A program made the position numbers and the translations under genes. A DNA stretch of 64,000 nucleotides from Zopfochytrium polystomum (Eukaryota > Chytridiomycota > Chytridiomycetes > Chytridiales > Chytridiaceae): positions 117,825 to 181,824 of the forward strand of contig JAIVFJ010000135.1 in the NCBI GenBank assembly GCA_025765615.1. Direction: 5' to 3'. Within the stretch, counting starts at the first letter, position 1; each line of letters opens with the position of its first letter. This document shows positions 24,457-35,985 of the stretch, piece by piece. The notes below the pieces were generated by a model. It made no database searches and was not told the origin of the DNA. It saw nothing but the letters and a program-made list of their open reading frames with translations.

Positions 24457-27400
24457 TTATCGACGCCGCCGACGAATCTCGTCGAGGTTCTTCTGCCGCA
24501 GCGGCGTGTCCGCAAACAACGCCCTCACCAGTCCCGCCAGCTCGTCGTTGGTGAAGTCGTCCAGGTCGCCCGCCCGCAGACGCTGCATAATGTCCGCAAA
24601 GCTGAGCACAACGAGGTCCGTGAGCTGCTGGTACTTGCGGGCGGACGGAACCAGGCTGCTCCACGCTACGTCCGTTGTCGCCGCCGCGTCGTCTGCCTTT
24701 GCGCGCGTAATTGCGGTGTCAGCGGAGGGTTCGCCATCGCCAAAATCGTCGTCCCACCCATCGGCTTTGTCCCAGCCGCCACCGCCTTTACCGGTCCCGC
24801 CTGAATCCACCGCTAGCCATTCTGCAAATTTAGATGGCAGTGAACCAATAGATCCCAAAACGAGGTGCAGTCGGTGGGATTCTTCCTCTGCAATGTCGTG
24901 CAGCGCTTCCACTTCACCGATTATGAGTTCAAAGACGGTGGTCAATAGGTCGCCGATACACCGCAGGTAGATTCCGGGCGGCAGGATGGGTGGTCGCCAA
25001 AGGTTGGCCAGTCGATTGAGATGGAGAATGATTTGGTTTGCCGCCTTTGTGACTGCGTTGCCACGTATCGCGTCCGGCATGTCCCAACCTTGAGCTGCCT
25101 CCACCATGGAGCTCAGCTCTGCTCGGTGCTTGGTCTGTGGGAGAGGGGAGGATTTTTTTTTTTTTTTTTTTTTTGTGTAAGCCTTAGCTTGAATCAAAAA
25201 TGGAAGAAAGAGTCAACTCACGAGTTCGTGTACGAGGCTGCTTGACCCCAAGTCGCGGAACGTAGGAACCATATCAATAAAGGTGACTTCAAGCGACCCA
25301 GCGCCTTCGGATGGTACTCTGATTCGACGGCGGCAAGCCGGACCTAGAAGCGCGAGGAGGTGGCCAATGAACATGCAGCTGTTATACAGTACAGCACAAC
25401 TCTGCGGTAGAGATGAAAGTGTTCTTCGATGGCAGTAAGGGTACAGCTGTGCAAATAGATCCAGTATGTCTCGGGTTGTTCGAAATAGGGTCATTCCGCT
25501 GAATTGCCACCAACAAGTCTTAGCTCCGTAAACAGAAAGTATAGACACCTACTAGAACGCGCTCAGGTTGCTCGAATCAACTAGTATTTCCACAAGCAAC
25601 AGGCAAAGATCCATTACACACTTGCTTATTGAAAAGGCTGCATCAGGAAAGTTGACGAGGAACCGCAATTGCTTCTCATATTTTGACGCATGTTGCGTTG
25701 TCGTGGCGCCCAAAACCTGCTCCATGTTTGACAGTGCGTCTTGGAAGGAGGAGAATTCTCCGAGGGGCAGAAGAAGTTTAGCAATGGAAAGACGGTCTAT
25801 CTGCACCAGGTCGTGGGCCTCGGACGCGATAAGTTCCCTCGCTCTCACAAGAAGCGTATTCCGTCGCTGGACAGTGAAATGGACCTCTATGGAGGAGCAA
25901 TACGCGGAAAGATGACGTTCTTGGTTGACATAGTCTGTTACAACATCGGGGGAAACTGAAGAGGAGTTTGGCGGTAAGAGAAGACCGATCGCGGCAAGTT
26001 TATCTTCAAATTCCTTGCACAGCCGAAGGACATTTTCCGCATATTCGTCAAGTTCGGCTGCGGTGGTTGGGATTGAAGGAGTAATATGGTAGTCGATTGT
26101 GCCACGGGCGATTTCTGGCCAAGTAACGGCACCGAGACGGGAAAAGAAGCGCTCCGAAGTTTCAGACTTCGACACAAAAAGTACCTGCTCAATGAACGAA
26201 AACACTTTATAGAGGTCGGCAAATGCTGGAGTTGGCTTGGTTTAGTTTGCTTTTCGATTGCGTGCGACGACAACACCAACCTGATTCACATATGGATAAA
26301 GGGGCATTCTGGTCGACAGCAGAAATTCTGCGCAAAGTAAGGCTGTTCTCTGATTCTTCTTCAATTCGGAATGCTGCCGTGGATATGACTGGCTGAAGAG
26401 CCAAGCGGCTAAGAGAGCGGCTCAACGGCACAAGGAGGTGATCTTCGAGCGCCAGCAGTTCAATAACTGCAAAAAATTCCGCAAACGTTGTACTTTCGCC
26501 GGTCCCTGCGACTGAATAGAGCGGTGTTAGGGAATGAGAGGTCTGGAAAGCCCCAACCGTTCACTTGCGGGTCAAGTCGAAGTCGGACGAAATCGACTGC
26601 AGTGTCTAAAGAAACAAAGCTCTCAAGGGTGTCCTCCATTGACGAGAGCATAAGATTCTGTAATTGATCAAAACGCGCCTGTAGCAGCGAATGTCAGGGC
26701 AAACGTTGGGAAAGAAGTCCGATGTTGTTCTAACATTAATATCAGCTTTCGAAAAGCCGTCCTCGCCGTGTGGAATATCGCTTGTTGCAATTTTCTGGTG
26801 AAAATGGTGAGGTTGTGAAACAGAGCAAGGAGGAACCCCGTACCAGTGACTGAAACGAGCGAGCAGCGATCATGAGAGCTCCTTGTTTGAGGGCTTGCGA
26901 TAAAGCAGAAGCTACCTCCTCAAACTGTTGGTGGCGTTTCAGTTAACTTCGACCTTTCGCCGACAGTCCTTACCCTTGCGACTTTTGCTGCCAGAAGCCG
27001 CCTCCTTTTCTCGCGACGTTTCTCCTCCAGTTTCAACTCAAGGGCCTCTTTTCGCCGTTGCAAAACTACGAGTTCGCCGGACTGCTTCCAATTCAGTACG
27101 TTTCAAATCTGAATGACACAGGCCAACCTCAGGATCTTGAACTTTGCGAGTAAGCTCTTCAAGCTTGCCGGAGACCGCTGCTGAGTCGGCTTCTAACAAT
27201 GCAGCGGTCTCAATGAAGTCTTTAAGCTGGTCTGTCCGACCATCAATCATTCTCTCCACTTCAGTCTGGTTAAACAAGAAAGTTATGGAAGAGTGCAGAC
27301 AATGGCGCTGGCACCTCTATCTCGTGCAAGCGTTCGTCGATCACGGCAATTGTTCGTTCAACAATGTGAAGCGGCACCGCCAGCTTATCTGAGGACTCAT

Positions 27401-27635
27401 CGGTTGCAGAGTCATTCGTGCTGGTCGAGAATCTGTCCGCGGAGTCGAAGGAGCCTTTCCTGGATGCGACGCGCAAGATGAACGAGGCGAGATCGTCATC
27501 GCCGACAAGGCTGCTGAGGCTGCTCTTTTTGCTGCTGGCCGGCGCAGCGCCATCTGCAAGAGCCGCGCCCAAGGGCGCTGCAGAAGCAAGTTGTTGAGAC
27601 GACTGCGACGGCGACGCGTTCGGCGCTGGAGCCAT
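24457..27635 (-). CDS. ZW10: ZW10 / Dsl1-complex tethering subunit
   Basis: Component of the ER tethering NRZ/Dsl1 complex (Golgi-to-ER COPI vesicles) and, in many eukaryotes, of the kinetochore RZZ complex. About ten exons on the minus strand. Start ATG 27635 (MAPAPNASPS), followed by an Ala/Ser-rich leader and helical segments (TEVERMIDGRTDQLKDFIE). The C-terminal half carries family features: VTFIDMVPTFRDLG, VTKAANQIILHLNRLANLWRPP and a terminal LAGLVRALFADTPLRQKNLD that mirrors the 'LIKALFQNT-RR' end of ZW10. A Gly/Asp-rich acidic insert (GGWDKADGWDDDFGDG) precedes the last helices. Several introns contain homopolymer runs (for example 25154-25175). Divergent from the RUS-family gene with about 110 bp between start codons. 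Confidence 0.85.
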
Positions 27636-27745
27636 GCGGCGTAGCTGCAGTCCACGGCGTGCTTCAAAGTTGTTGCAGGTTGTTGTGCTTCGTGGGTGCC
27701 GCACACGGCCTTGTCAACCCCGTTTCCTTTTCTTATTGATTGACG
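27636..27745. promoter_or_regulatory. Compact bidirectional promoter between ZW10 and the RUS-family gene
   Basis: Only about 110 bp separates the two divergent start codons, so both 5' UTRs and core promoters must share or overlap here. No clear TATA box is visible. If the true RUS start lies at a downstream ATG, the shared promoter is longer. Confidence 0.5.
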
Positions 27746-29656
27746 ATGATGTCGGCACCGCGAGCAACAGCTCACGCGCTCGCGTCGGCGCCGAGGACGA
27801 CGGCGACAACGACGATGACAACGGGGGCCTCGACGTGTGCGGCATCCCGCGGCCGGCTCGCGTCCCAAGTCCAAGGCGGCCTCCCGGTCTTTCTTGCCCT
27901 CCTCGGGTCGACCACATCAGGGGCTGCCACCCTCTCCGGCGGCCGCTGCTTCTGTTCCGGCTGCACCTTCCACCTTGGCTGTCGGCGTCGCACCGCTCAA
28001 CGTCGGCATTTCTCGCTCGGTAAAGCCTCCTCGCCCTTGTCGCACGTCTTCCACTCTATATTGGCGAACGGGCATCGTGGAAAGAATTATTCCACGCAAC
28101 CGCCTGAGTCGGCCCCTACTAGAAGCCCTATCGTAATTCGCCAAAAATCCCGGCGTGGCGAGTCCACCATCGTCACCACTCTCACTCGGCCTTCGTCGAG
28201 TCCCTCTGGTGCCGTTGCTCCAGTTTGGTCACAAGAGCGAGAAATTATATCCCCAGAGGACCCACCAGCACATGCAAGCCAGTCAGCGACGCACCACCAG
28301 GACGAGTCGACCATGTTTCAACGGTTTATTCGCAAAATTCGCGATACCCTTACCGTTACCTTTTTGCCCAAAGGTTTCCCCCAAACCGTGACCCCTGACT
28401 ACTTGCCTTACACGTTGTGGCATTTTCTGCATTCCGTCACGGGAACGGTGACTGGCACGCTTTCGACGCAGGCGCTCCTGCACGCTCTGGGTATGGGGGC
28501 AGGCTCCGCCATTGGCCTTGCAGCAACCACCAATTGGATCATCAAAGACGGGTTCGGTCTTCTTGGTGGTGTCCTCTTCGCAGGAGCAGTGGCAGACCGA
28601 TTCGACTCGCACCCCCGCCGTTTTCGATACATGGCTGCTCTGGCCATCCAGGCGTCCACCCTCCTCGAGCTTCTTACTCCCCTCGTTCCGTCTCTCTTCC
28701 TCCCGATGGCTTCACTGTCGAATGTCGGCAAAAACGTGGGTTGGCTTGCGTCTTCGGCTTCAAGGGCCTCCATGCATCGAGGATTCGCGCGCGGCGATAA
28801 CCTCGGCGACATCACGGGCAAGTCCGGGGCGCAGGGAACCCTGGCGGGACTGATGGGCACCGTGCTCGGGATAGGCTGCTCGTGGGCACTTGGCACCGAC
28901 CCGGCAACGTTGTTCACCGTATTTGTGCCGCTTTCGACGATGAACATTTGGGCGTGCTACAAGGCCAATCTGGCCGTGACCACGCGAACGCTGAATGTCG
29001 AGCGCGGCGAGCTTGCGTTGGCCGACGCGTGCAAGCTGCTGGCGTCCAAGTATGTCACGGGAGGACCGCTTACGGCTGTCGACGAGCTCAAGTCGAGTGT
29101 TGTGGACGCCGTCCACTCACCGCAGTACGTGTCGAAGCGGGAAATTTTTGTAATGCCGTACAAATCACTATTTGCCGCGCGGCTGGATTTGGAGCCAAGC
29201 ATCACACCCGCGCTCCTTCAAACCCTCGACGAATCATCTCTTTCACTCCTACGATGTGGCGTTCCAAAAGTTTTGAGTCAAATGGCTCCACAGTGTGACA
29301 GTGCTTGTCTGGAGCACTACCGTATACTGATTGTGCGGGACGGAAAAAATCCCGGCAAGTTTAAGACATGCCTGTGGTTTGTCGAGGGGTCTACACTGGA
29401 CGATCATTTAAAGGGATTCATCCATGCCTGCCTCCTTAGGGCAGTGATGGAGGCTAGGGCGGAGCATAACGTGCGCGGGGTGGCCCCAAACGCAAACGAG
29501 GGCCAAGTGCCTGCTGATGCTTACGACAGTCTGCTACTCTCATCCATGATTTTCGACGAGTGGTACGAGCCGCTCCGGGAGACAATGACGGAGAAAGGAT
29601 GGAGGGTTGATCTCAACCACTTTGCGGCGCGTGACTCTCGCTTAATATTTGAATAA
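27746..29656 (+). CDS. RUS (root UVB sensitive) / DUF647 family protein, RUSF1-like
   Basis: Single-exon gene of about 636 residues. The conserved RUS domain covers roughly residues 190-480: FLPKGFPQTVTPDYLPYTLW, then GLLGGVLFAGAVADRFDSHP, SLSNVGKNVGWLASSASRAS and GFARGDNLGDITGKSGAQG. Hydrophobic stretches suggest membrane association. The biochemical role is unknown in fungi; plant members act in plastid or auxin-related processes. The N-terminal 100 residues are Arg/Ser/Thr-rich with no acidic block, compatible with a mitochondrial leader, but their low conservation means a later ATG (for example the one beginning MFQRFIRKIRDTL) could also be used. I took the first ATG of the open frame (27746). 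Stop at 29656. Upstream neighbour is ZW10, downstream the TBC-TLDc gene starts 105 bp later. Confidence 0.85.
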   Translation: MMSAPRATAHALASAPRTTATTTMTTGASTCAASRGRLASQVQGGLPVFLALLGSTTSGAATLSGGRCFCSGCTFHLGCRRRTAQRRHFSLGKASSPLSHVFHSILANGHRGKNYSTQPPESAPTRSPIVIRQKSRRGESTIVTTLTRPSSSPSGAVAPVWSQEREIISPEDPPAHASQSATHHQDESTMFQRFIRKIRDTLTVTFLPKGFPQTVTPDYLPYTLWHFLHSVTGTVTGTLSTQALLHALGMGAGSAIGLAATTNWIIKDGFGLLGGVLFAGAVADRFDSHPRRFRYMAALAIQASTLLELLTPLVPSLFLPMASLSNVGKNVGWLASSASRASMHRGFARGDNLGDITGKSGAQGTLAGLMGTVLGIGCSWALGTDPATLFTVFVPLSTMNIWACYKANLAVTTRTLNVERGELALADACKLLASKYVTGGPLTAVDELKSSVVDAVHSPQYVSKREIFVMPYKSLFAARLDLEPSITPALLQTLDESSLSLLRCGVPKVLSQMAPQCDSACLEHYRILIVRDGKNPGKFKTCLWFVEGSTLDDHLKGFIHACLLRAVMEARAEHNVRGVAPNANEGQVPADAYDSLLLSSMIFDEWYEPLRETMTEKGWRVDLNHFAARDSRLIFE

Positions 29657-29760
29657 TAAAGCTGAATAAGGCCGGAAAAAAAGAGAAGAAAAAAAAAAGC
29701 TTCCAGAACGGAGAAGAGTTTCGCTTTCAGGTAAATACCCCCGTACCGATAAGACGAGCC

Positions 29761-32242
29761 ATGTCGCCTCTGGTGGTGCAAACTGGTTCGGCGGCATCGG
29801 CGCAGCCCGCCGCCCCCCCGTACATGGTGCCGCCATCCGCTTGGGTCGACGCAGGCCGCCTCGTCATTGATCTGCCGTCGGACAAGGTAACACCCATCCT
29901 GGCGGCACAACTTACACACGCTGACGTGTAGCCAAACACTTTTTGGGACAACGGCAGAACGCAGAAGCCGTCTGGGCCGACCCTAAGCTGGATGCGCTTT
30001 ACAAGTCCAATGACCCGGAGAAGACTCGTTTGCTGAAGCTCGTTCGCTCTGGAATTCCCCATAGTGTTCGAGGTGAGCAGCACGTGTGCGGCTCGAAACA
30101 CTCCATCCCCCAAATCAAGTCCTTAGCACTAAACGACAGGGCCAACGTTACGCAGGCAAAATATACAGCAAAATTCTCAAGGTCGACAAGATGGATGGTA
30201 AGCTCCCGGTGCAAATGCTTCGACGATTTGTATGTAACAAGTTTGCGATTTTCCTAACGGCAAACAGATTACGACAAAAACTTTGAGCAGGCGCTCCGAC
30301 GCACGCACGGGGCTTCAATTCCGGACGACCCCTTGCCGCCGACGTTCGGCGGCCGCACGCACAAATCGGAGCTTGCCCTCACAAAAGAAGGGTCGCTCGT
30401 CGCCGACCACATCCTCTGCATCCTCGCGCACGACTTCCCGACTCTCGAGTACTGCCCCTTCATCACCACCCTCACCTACCTGCTTTGCCACGTCATGGGC
30501 AGCCACGACGACGCGCTGGGCGCCGTCGTATCGATCGTGAAGCAGGCGATGAACCGGGACCGTATCAACGAGGCGCCAGCGGGTGGTGCCCCAAACAGCA
30601 ACAGCAGCAGCAAGCCGCCGTCGTACCGCGACTGGAAGTACTTTCCGACGTTCAGAAAGGACACGCGGTTCATGCAGCGGGCGTTCGGCAACCTGCTGGC
30701 ACGGCAGAACGCAAAGCTGCACCACCGCGTAGCGGAGCTGCAGGCCGCCGAGCTGGAGCCCATCTGGTCGCGCTGGCTCACCGACTTGTTTGTCGGCGCG
30801 CTGCCGCAGCCCGCCGTCTGGCGCGTCCTCGACAGCTTTGTCGTCGAGGGCTACCGCGCCCTGTTCCGCGTCGGGATCGCGCTGCTGGTCTGCAACAAGG
30901 ACCCCATCTTGAAGGCGACCGCGCTCGACCAGGTCCTGCCACTCATCTCGGCAACGACGACAACGACGACGACGACGATCACGACGACGGCGACGACGTC
31001 CGCGGCGGCCGCGGTGCCCCAGCCGGACCCGCAGCAGAGCGCGGAAGGGCTCCAGGCGCAGCAGGCGGCGGCGGCGGCGGCCGCGTGGTCGATGGCGACG
31101 CCGTTCGCGACGCTGTTTGCGGCCGCGTGGGCGGTGCGGATGCAGCAGTGCGACATCCGCGGCGGGATCCACCACCACGCGGCGCTGGCCGCGATCAGCC
31201 AGGCGGACGACCTCCACGAGACGCAGTACAAGTTCCAGCGCGGCACGCCCAAGATGAAGGACCTGCCGCCGCTGCCGGGATCGGCGGCGGCGGCGGCGGC
31301 GGCGGCAACGACCGCGGCGGCAGGAGCTTCCCTGACGACGTCCGGGCCCGCCGAGGCGGGCGGCGGCGGCGGCGGCGGCGGCGACGGTGCGGGCGGAGAG
31401 CGCGGCGGGCGGCCGTCGTCGATCATGAAGGACGACTACTGGATCGCGGTGTGGTCGTGGATTCCGCCGGCGATGCGGGTCGCGGAGCTCGAGCTGGTGT
31501 TTGCGTCGCGCGAGCACGGGTACCACATATCGACGCTGTTCCAGCGGACGGCGGGGCGGAAGCCGATGATCATGGTCGTCGAGACGCCCGAGAGCGTGTT
31601 TGGCGCGTACCTGCCGGAGGCGTGGCCGGAAACGGACGCGCAGCGTGGATCATTTTACGGAACAGGTCCGAGGGGCGAAGGGCTTTCGACCCCAACCATT
31701 TTTATTTATTTATTTATTTATTTGGTACATGCTTTTGTTTGAAACATTTTTTCGCGACCCAGGCGAAACGTTCTTGTTCACGCTTTCGCCGTACGCAAAG
31801 CTGTACCCGTGGATCGGACGGGACGAGGACCTCAGCGAGCCCTGCGAGAACGAGGAAGAAGAGGAGTGCCGGGCCGACTACATCCGGGACAAGGCGTCGC
31901 TGTTTGTTCTGGCAACGCGGCACGACGTGACGGTCGGCGGAGGCGGGTAAGAAAGCGAAGAAAATTTGGGGGGGGGAGGGGGGGAAAGCAGGTTGCTACG
32001 ATGGCGTAGGAGATTTCGCGAATGCACCGCTCCGGTTGAAAAATGCGTTCGTTGCTTTTGTCTTTCCTTTCTCCTGCTTAACCCTCACTTCGGCCACAAG
32101 GAACAACGTCGGGCTTTGGCTGAACGAAGACCTGTCCTTTGGAACCACCGGGCCGTGCCTGACGTTTGAGAACGAGCCGCTGACCGGGAACCAGTTGAAG
32201 TCCTTTACGTGCTTGGCGGTCGAGGTGTATGCCTTTTCGTGA
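29761..32242 (+). CDS. TBC-TLDc domain protein (TBC1D24-like)
   Basis: Combines a Rab-GAP-like TBC domain with a C-terminal TLDc domain, as in animal TBC1D24/Skywalker, which acts in vesicle traffic and oxidative-stress resistance. Start ATG 29761. Exons: 29761-29886, 29958-30072, then from 30157, where splicing after TTACGCAG restores GIPHSVRGKIYSKILKV, the typical TBC opening. Later TBC helices: GSLVADHILCILAHDFPTLE, and SRWLTDLFVGALP...RVLDSFVVEG, in which the IxxDxxR/YxQ catalytic-finger pattern is not evident, so GAP activity is doubtful. A spacer of poly-Thr, poly-Ala and poly-Gly follows. TLDc: WSWIPPAMRVAELELVFASR, GYHISTLFQRTAG, MVVETPESVFGAYL, ETFLFTLSPYAKLYPW, GLWLNEDLSFGTTG and the terminal VEVYAFS. 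Introns near 31665-31762 (with a TTTA repeat) and 31948-32101 separate TLDc exons. Stop 32240-32242. Confidence 0.85.
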
Positions 32243-33302
32243 ACTACAAAATAAACCTCTTAGTGAGACTCTTGTCGCAATCTAATGATGATTTGTTTTT
32301 CTTTTTTTCCAAAAGGAGGCGGATGAATAGCGATCAAAATCATTTGGAGGGGGGCAGGAAGGGAGAAGAGGAAAGGGGAAAATACGAGAGGGAAAGGGTC
32401 CCTGCCTTTTTTTCTTTCCGGACTGATTGACGACCGACTCAACGACTCACTGTCTCGAGCGGCCCAACCCAAAGATGATGGAGTGGTTGGTAAGAATTTT
32501 CAGCTCATCCTCGCCAGTCTCTCAGTTTCCACATAATTGTTATAAAGAGGGGGGCATTTCTCCGCGCACACCACTGACACTCCTCACTGAACAAAAAAAC
32601 CAAGACCACGATCCCGTTTCGCCGTGAACCATTGCCCATCTCCCGTCTCCCATAGCCCGTCGACCGCCGACGTTCGCTGTTTGCTGCCAATCCCTATCGC
32701 TGCCAATCGCCGTCACCACCCCACAGCATTTTGCTGCCCACTGCTGTTCCGCTGTCATGGAGCCGCCGCTCCCACGTGCTTTGCGCGTGAGATCAGCTCG
32801 CCATCAGGTTAGCTCATCCTTCTTTTATTACACTGTCATTGACTTGTTGTTTCTTTTTCTTTTTCCTGGTCTGGGGTTTGTCAAAGTCCAAGGCGCATGC
32901 ATCCTGCGCTTACCAAGCTCAGGAACCATGCTGGACGACGAAGTCATGGCGCGGTGATTTGAAAGAAGTGCCTTGAAGGAGTTTATAGCCGATGTGCCTC
33001 TCTTGAAAGCGTTGGTGCATCCATTATTGTAAGTATTAATAACGCGACAGCTGCACCTTTCTCTTCTTCTCCAATTATTTGCTCTGCAGGCGGAGGGTCC
33101 CGTCCGTTAGTGGGTTCAAGGTGGTGTGTCTCCGTCTCCAACTGTTCATTTTTTTTTTTTGTTCCCTCTTTTGTTACATGTCGTTGGGGATGTCACGTTC
33201 GATGGAAACAGCAATACAAAATAAAATACATTGCACAGCCGCCCCGCCCTGCATTCATATCCCGAACGGAGGCAGCCATCATAAACAAAAAAAAAAAAAA
33301 AA
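32243..33302 (+). other. Convergent intergenic region, one doubtful small spliced ORF
   Basis: Between the ends of the TBC-TLDc and exonuclease genes. Mostly low complexity (G-rich 32345-32400; T runs 32835-32870, 33150-33160; A run 33288-33302). A possible small gene starts at ATG 32757 (MEPPLPRALRVRSARHQ, then a GTTAGC donor, acceptor CAAAG near 32887). A later stretch 32985-33030 ends at a strong GTAAGT. I could not assemble a convincing product or recognise a family. Confidence 0.3.
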
Positions 33303-35800
33303 TTAAGACTCTATTGAGTTTTCCTCGAGCTGCCGCCGAAACTCCGGCCCCAACTTCAACCGAATCCCCTTGTACCCCTTCGTCACCATAATATCCTCAA
33401 ACAGCCCGCGGGCGGCCCACGCCTCGACGGCGAGGATGGCCAGCCACTTTCTCACGTCGTTCGTAACGGCCAGGTCCGCGAGCTCCTTTGGCTCGAGGGT
33501 GCCGTTGAACTGGCTCATGGAGATGCAGCGGCGGATGACGGAGACGATCTCGGTCGCCGGGTGGATCGCGCCGTGGCGCAGGAACCCCGGCTGGCAGGCG
33601 GCTTGCAGGATGGCGGCGTCCCACTCGGCCGGGATCGACCGCATCGATTGACACGACGGCGGCGGACGGAAGCTGCACGCGTGGCAGAGGCGCGTCGCTG
33701 TGAGGTTCGGTTTGGAAGGGTCAGGGTCGGCGGCGGCGGTGGTGGTGGTGGTGGTGGTCGGGTCTGAAGGGGAGGTGGCTTCGTCCTCCCTTGCTGTCGA
33801 GGATAAGGAGGCTTCGTCCTCGGCTGGCGGAGAGGATGGTTTTCTTTCTTCGGCCGTCGGGGCCTTTGGAACGGAAGGAGTTGCTGCTGGTGGCTTTGGC
33901 TGTAGCGAATTTGGTGGCGGTCGTGCGGCGGCAGAAGACGGGGACGGAACAAAGGGATCTGTTGGTGTCGATGGGGTCGTCGACGGCACTGCCACCGCGG
34001 GCGAGTGATCCGCCACCAGACGTTCTCGACCAAGTGCTTTCGATGCTGCGGATGAGAAGAAACTCGTGACGAACGTGAAGAAAGACCTGGAGGCAGCAGG
34101 CGGTTCGAGGGCGGGGGTTTGTGCTTGCGGCGACGCCGCCAGCGGCGCCTTGGGGCGACTAATTGGTACGCCTTTGCCCGTCGCCTTCGGTAGCACCTCT
34201 GGATCCGCCCCGTTACTTTTAACAATCCAAGGCGGGTCGCCAAATGGTGAAGAGTTGAACATTTTCCGAAAAATCAGCAGAGATGCCAGTGCGTCGTTGG
34301 CGGCGTACACCACCCCGCTAGCGGACAGGTCTCGCTCGTGCCACGTGTACCCTGTCCGTCCGTTCACGGGCTTAAGAATCTCGTCCGGACTCACGTACCT
34401 GGAAAGAAAATAAGCGTCGTTCAGTGAAACTATGTTTTCCAAGGGGCTGGGGAAGGACAGCCCAATTTTCGCTCACATGTAATACAAGGCAGTGAGGCCG
34501 CGCCGCAGTCCCGAGAACGTGAAAGCCGTCTCCGACAAGTCGACCATGTTTTGGATCTGAAATGGGCGAGGGGTTCTCAACAACAGGCGGACAGGAGGGA
34601 ACGAAAGAAACAAGACCAACTGCGCCGTCCTCCCCAACGGCCTACCTTGACTTTGTAGTGCTTTTCGAGCGTCGACGCATCGGTACCGATGCCGACGCCC
34701 ACTTTGCAGACGTGCGGAGATTCGATAAACTGCTTCAGTCTCAACGGGAAAATGCTCGGCGTCTTTCCGCATATGTAAAACGTCTGTCGCCCAGGTGAGG
34801 GGGGGCGGTAAGTCGCCAAAACAGAAGGAAAAAATTAAAAAAAAAAAAGAAAAAAAAAAATTAACAAACATCCCCGACCACCCGCCCCCTCCAAGACCTC
34901 GCACCCCCAACCTGAAAAATCGCAACCAAATTCGCGGCAAACGCGACCTGGACGAGCGCCGGGATCCTGCAGCCGGACACGTACTCAAGGTCGAACCCGA
35001 CGACGCGGGCGTGCTGGAGGTACCCGAGGCGGGCGAGCACGTCGAAAAAGTCGTTTGTGGTCTCGAGCGAGCGGATGACGTAGACGGAGCAGCCGCGCGA
35101 GACGAGCCGCCGCGCCGACGGCGGGAGGAGGTCGCTCGGGTCCGAGATCGGCCGGATGAAGGCGCGCGCGAGCGCGTCGACCGCCGCCGCATGGTGGGCG
35201 TCGGAGGCGGACGTCGAGATCGGCGGCGGCGGGGAGTAGGCGCCTTTTCGGTGGGAGGCGGACAGGCCGAGTCGCCGGAGGAGTGCGGCGAGGCCGGTAC
35301 GGTGAGGTTGGTAGGCGTGAGACGACGATGGCGGCGGCGGCGACGGCGCCGTCGTGGTCGTTGATGATGGAAGTGTAGGGGTCTGCCGCTTTGCCTGCGC
35401 ACCATTCGTGATCAGTTAGTGGTGAGTGAGGGATCACCGGCGGGACCAACGGAAGGAAAAATGTCGGAAGTGGAGTGGGAAAGGAAAGGGCTGTTGGGCT
35501 TTACTTGCTGCTCCTGCAAGGCGCTGATCGCCTTCTTGATTTGTGCTACGCTCTCGCGCTGCATGGTCCGAAGCTGCGCGTTGCCGAGTTCGACGTCGGC
35601 CTTCAGCTGCAGCAGCTCCAGCCGGATCGACCGGCTGAGTCGCCTGCCGTGGTGGACGGCGCGCATGGGGTCCCGTCGTGTTGTGGCTGGACCTGTCAAC
35701 ACAGAAATTTTGGTGTGGGTCCGGCGCTGCTGCGTAAGTCTCCTCAACCTGCCCCGCGTTGCTCCGCCGCGAGCGAGCGAACTGAAACAAAGGGCGTCAT
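33303..35800 (-). CDS. DnaQ-like (DEDDy) 3'-5' exonuclease domain protein
   Basis: WRN/Rrp6-type 3'-5' exonuclease fold. Proposed start ATG 35800 (MTPFVSVRSLAAEQRG), splicing in phase across a GTTGAG...ACAG intron to GPATTRRDPMRAVHHGRR. This leader is rich in Arg and Ser, so mitochondrial import is possible. A helical stretch (LELLQLKADVELGNAQLRTM) and a Ser/Pro linker precede the nuclease. Motif I is VVGFDLEYVSG (Asp, Glu), motif II lies in KVGVGIGTDASTLEKHY (Asp), then VDLSE and LRRGLTALYY, and motif III is VVYAANDALASLLIF (Tyr-x3-Asp), so all DEDDy residues are present. The C-terminal 300 residues have a Pro/Ser linker and a conserved-looking helical end (EWDAAILQAACQPGFLRHG, IVSVIRRCISMSQ, NDVRKWLAILAVEAWAARGL) that I do not recognise. 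It lies 185 bp downstream of TOM7. DNA or RNA substrate not predictable. Confidence 0.8.
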
Positions 35801-35985
35801 GGATCTGCTGCTACTGATCAATGCAAGGGGGGGACTTTATTCACTCTGGGCACATGGTTATGCCAACCAAATCCCACATCCCATCATCCCAAATATGAAC
35901 GGTTTTGCAAGGGAATAAAATACACACACTCAAGCAGATGTTCTTGCGGAGGGCGGCGCGCCATCTCCCCATGCACCGCTCGTTT

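Noticed and set aside
23531..24970. 479-codon plus-strand frame
   Set aside because: Antisense shadow of the GC-rich, low-complexity N-terminus of the Ert1-like factor and the end of ZW10; Arg-rich composition and no domain.
30315..31526. 403-codon minus-strand frame
   Set aside because: Antisense of the TBC-TLDc exon, extremely Arg-rich, a by-product of CpG-rich codons.
30485..31930. 481-codon plus-strand frame overlapping the TBC-TLDc gene
   Set aside because: Alternative frame of the same GC-rich exon; runs through introns and has no conserved motif.
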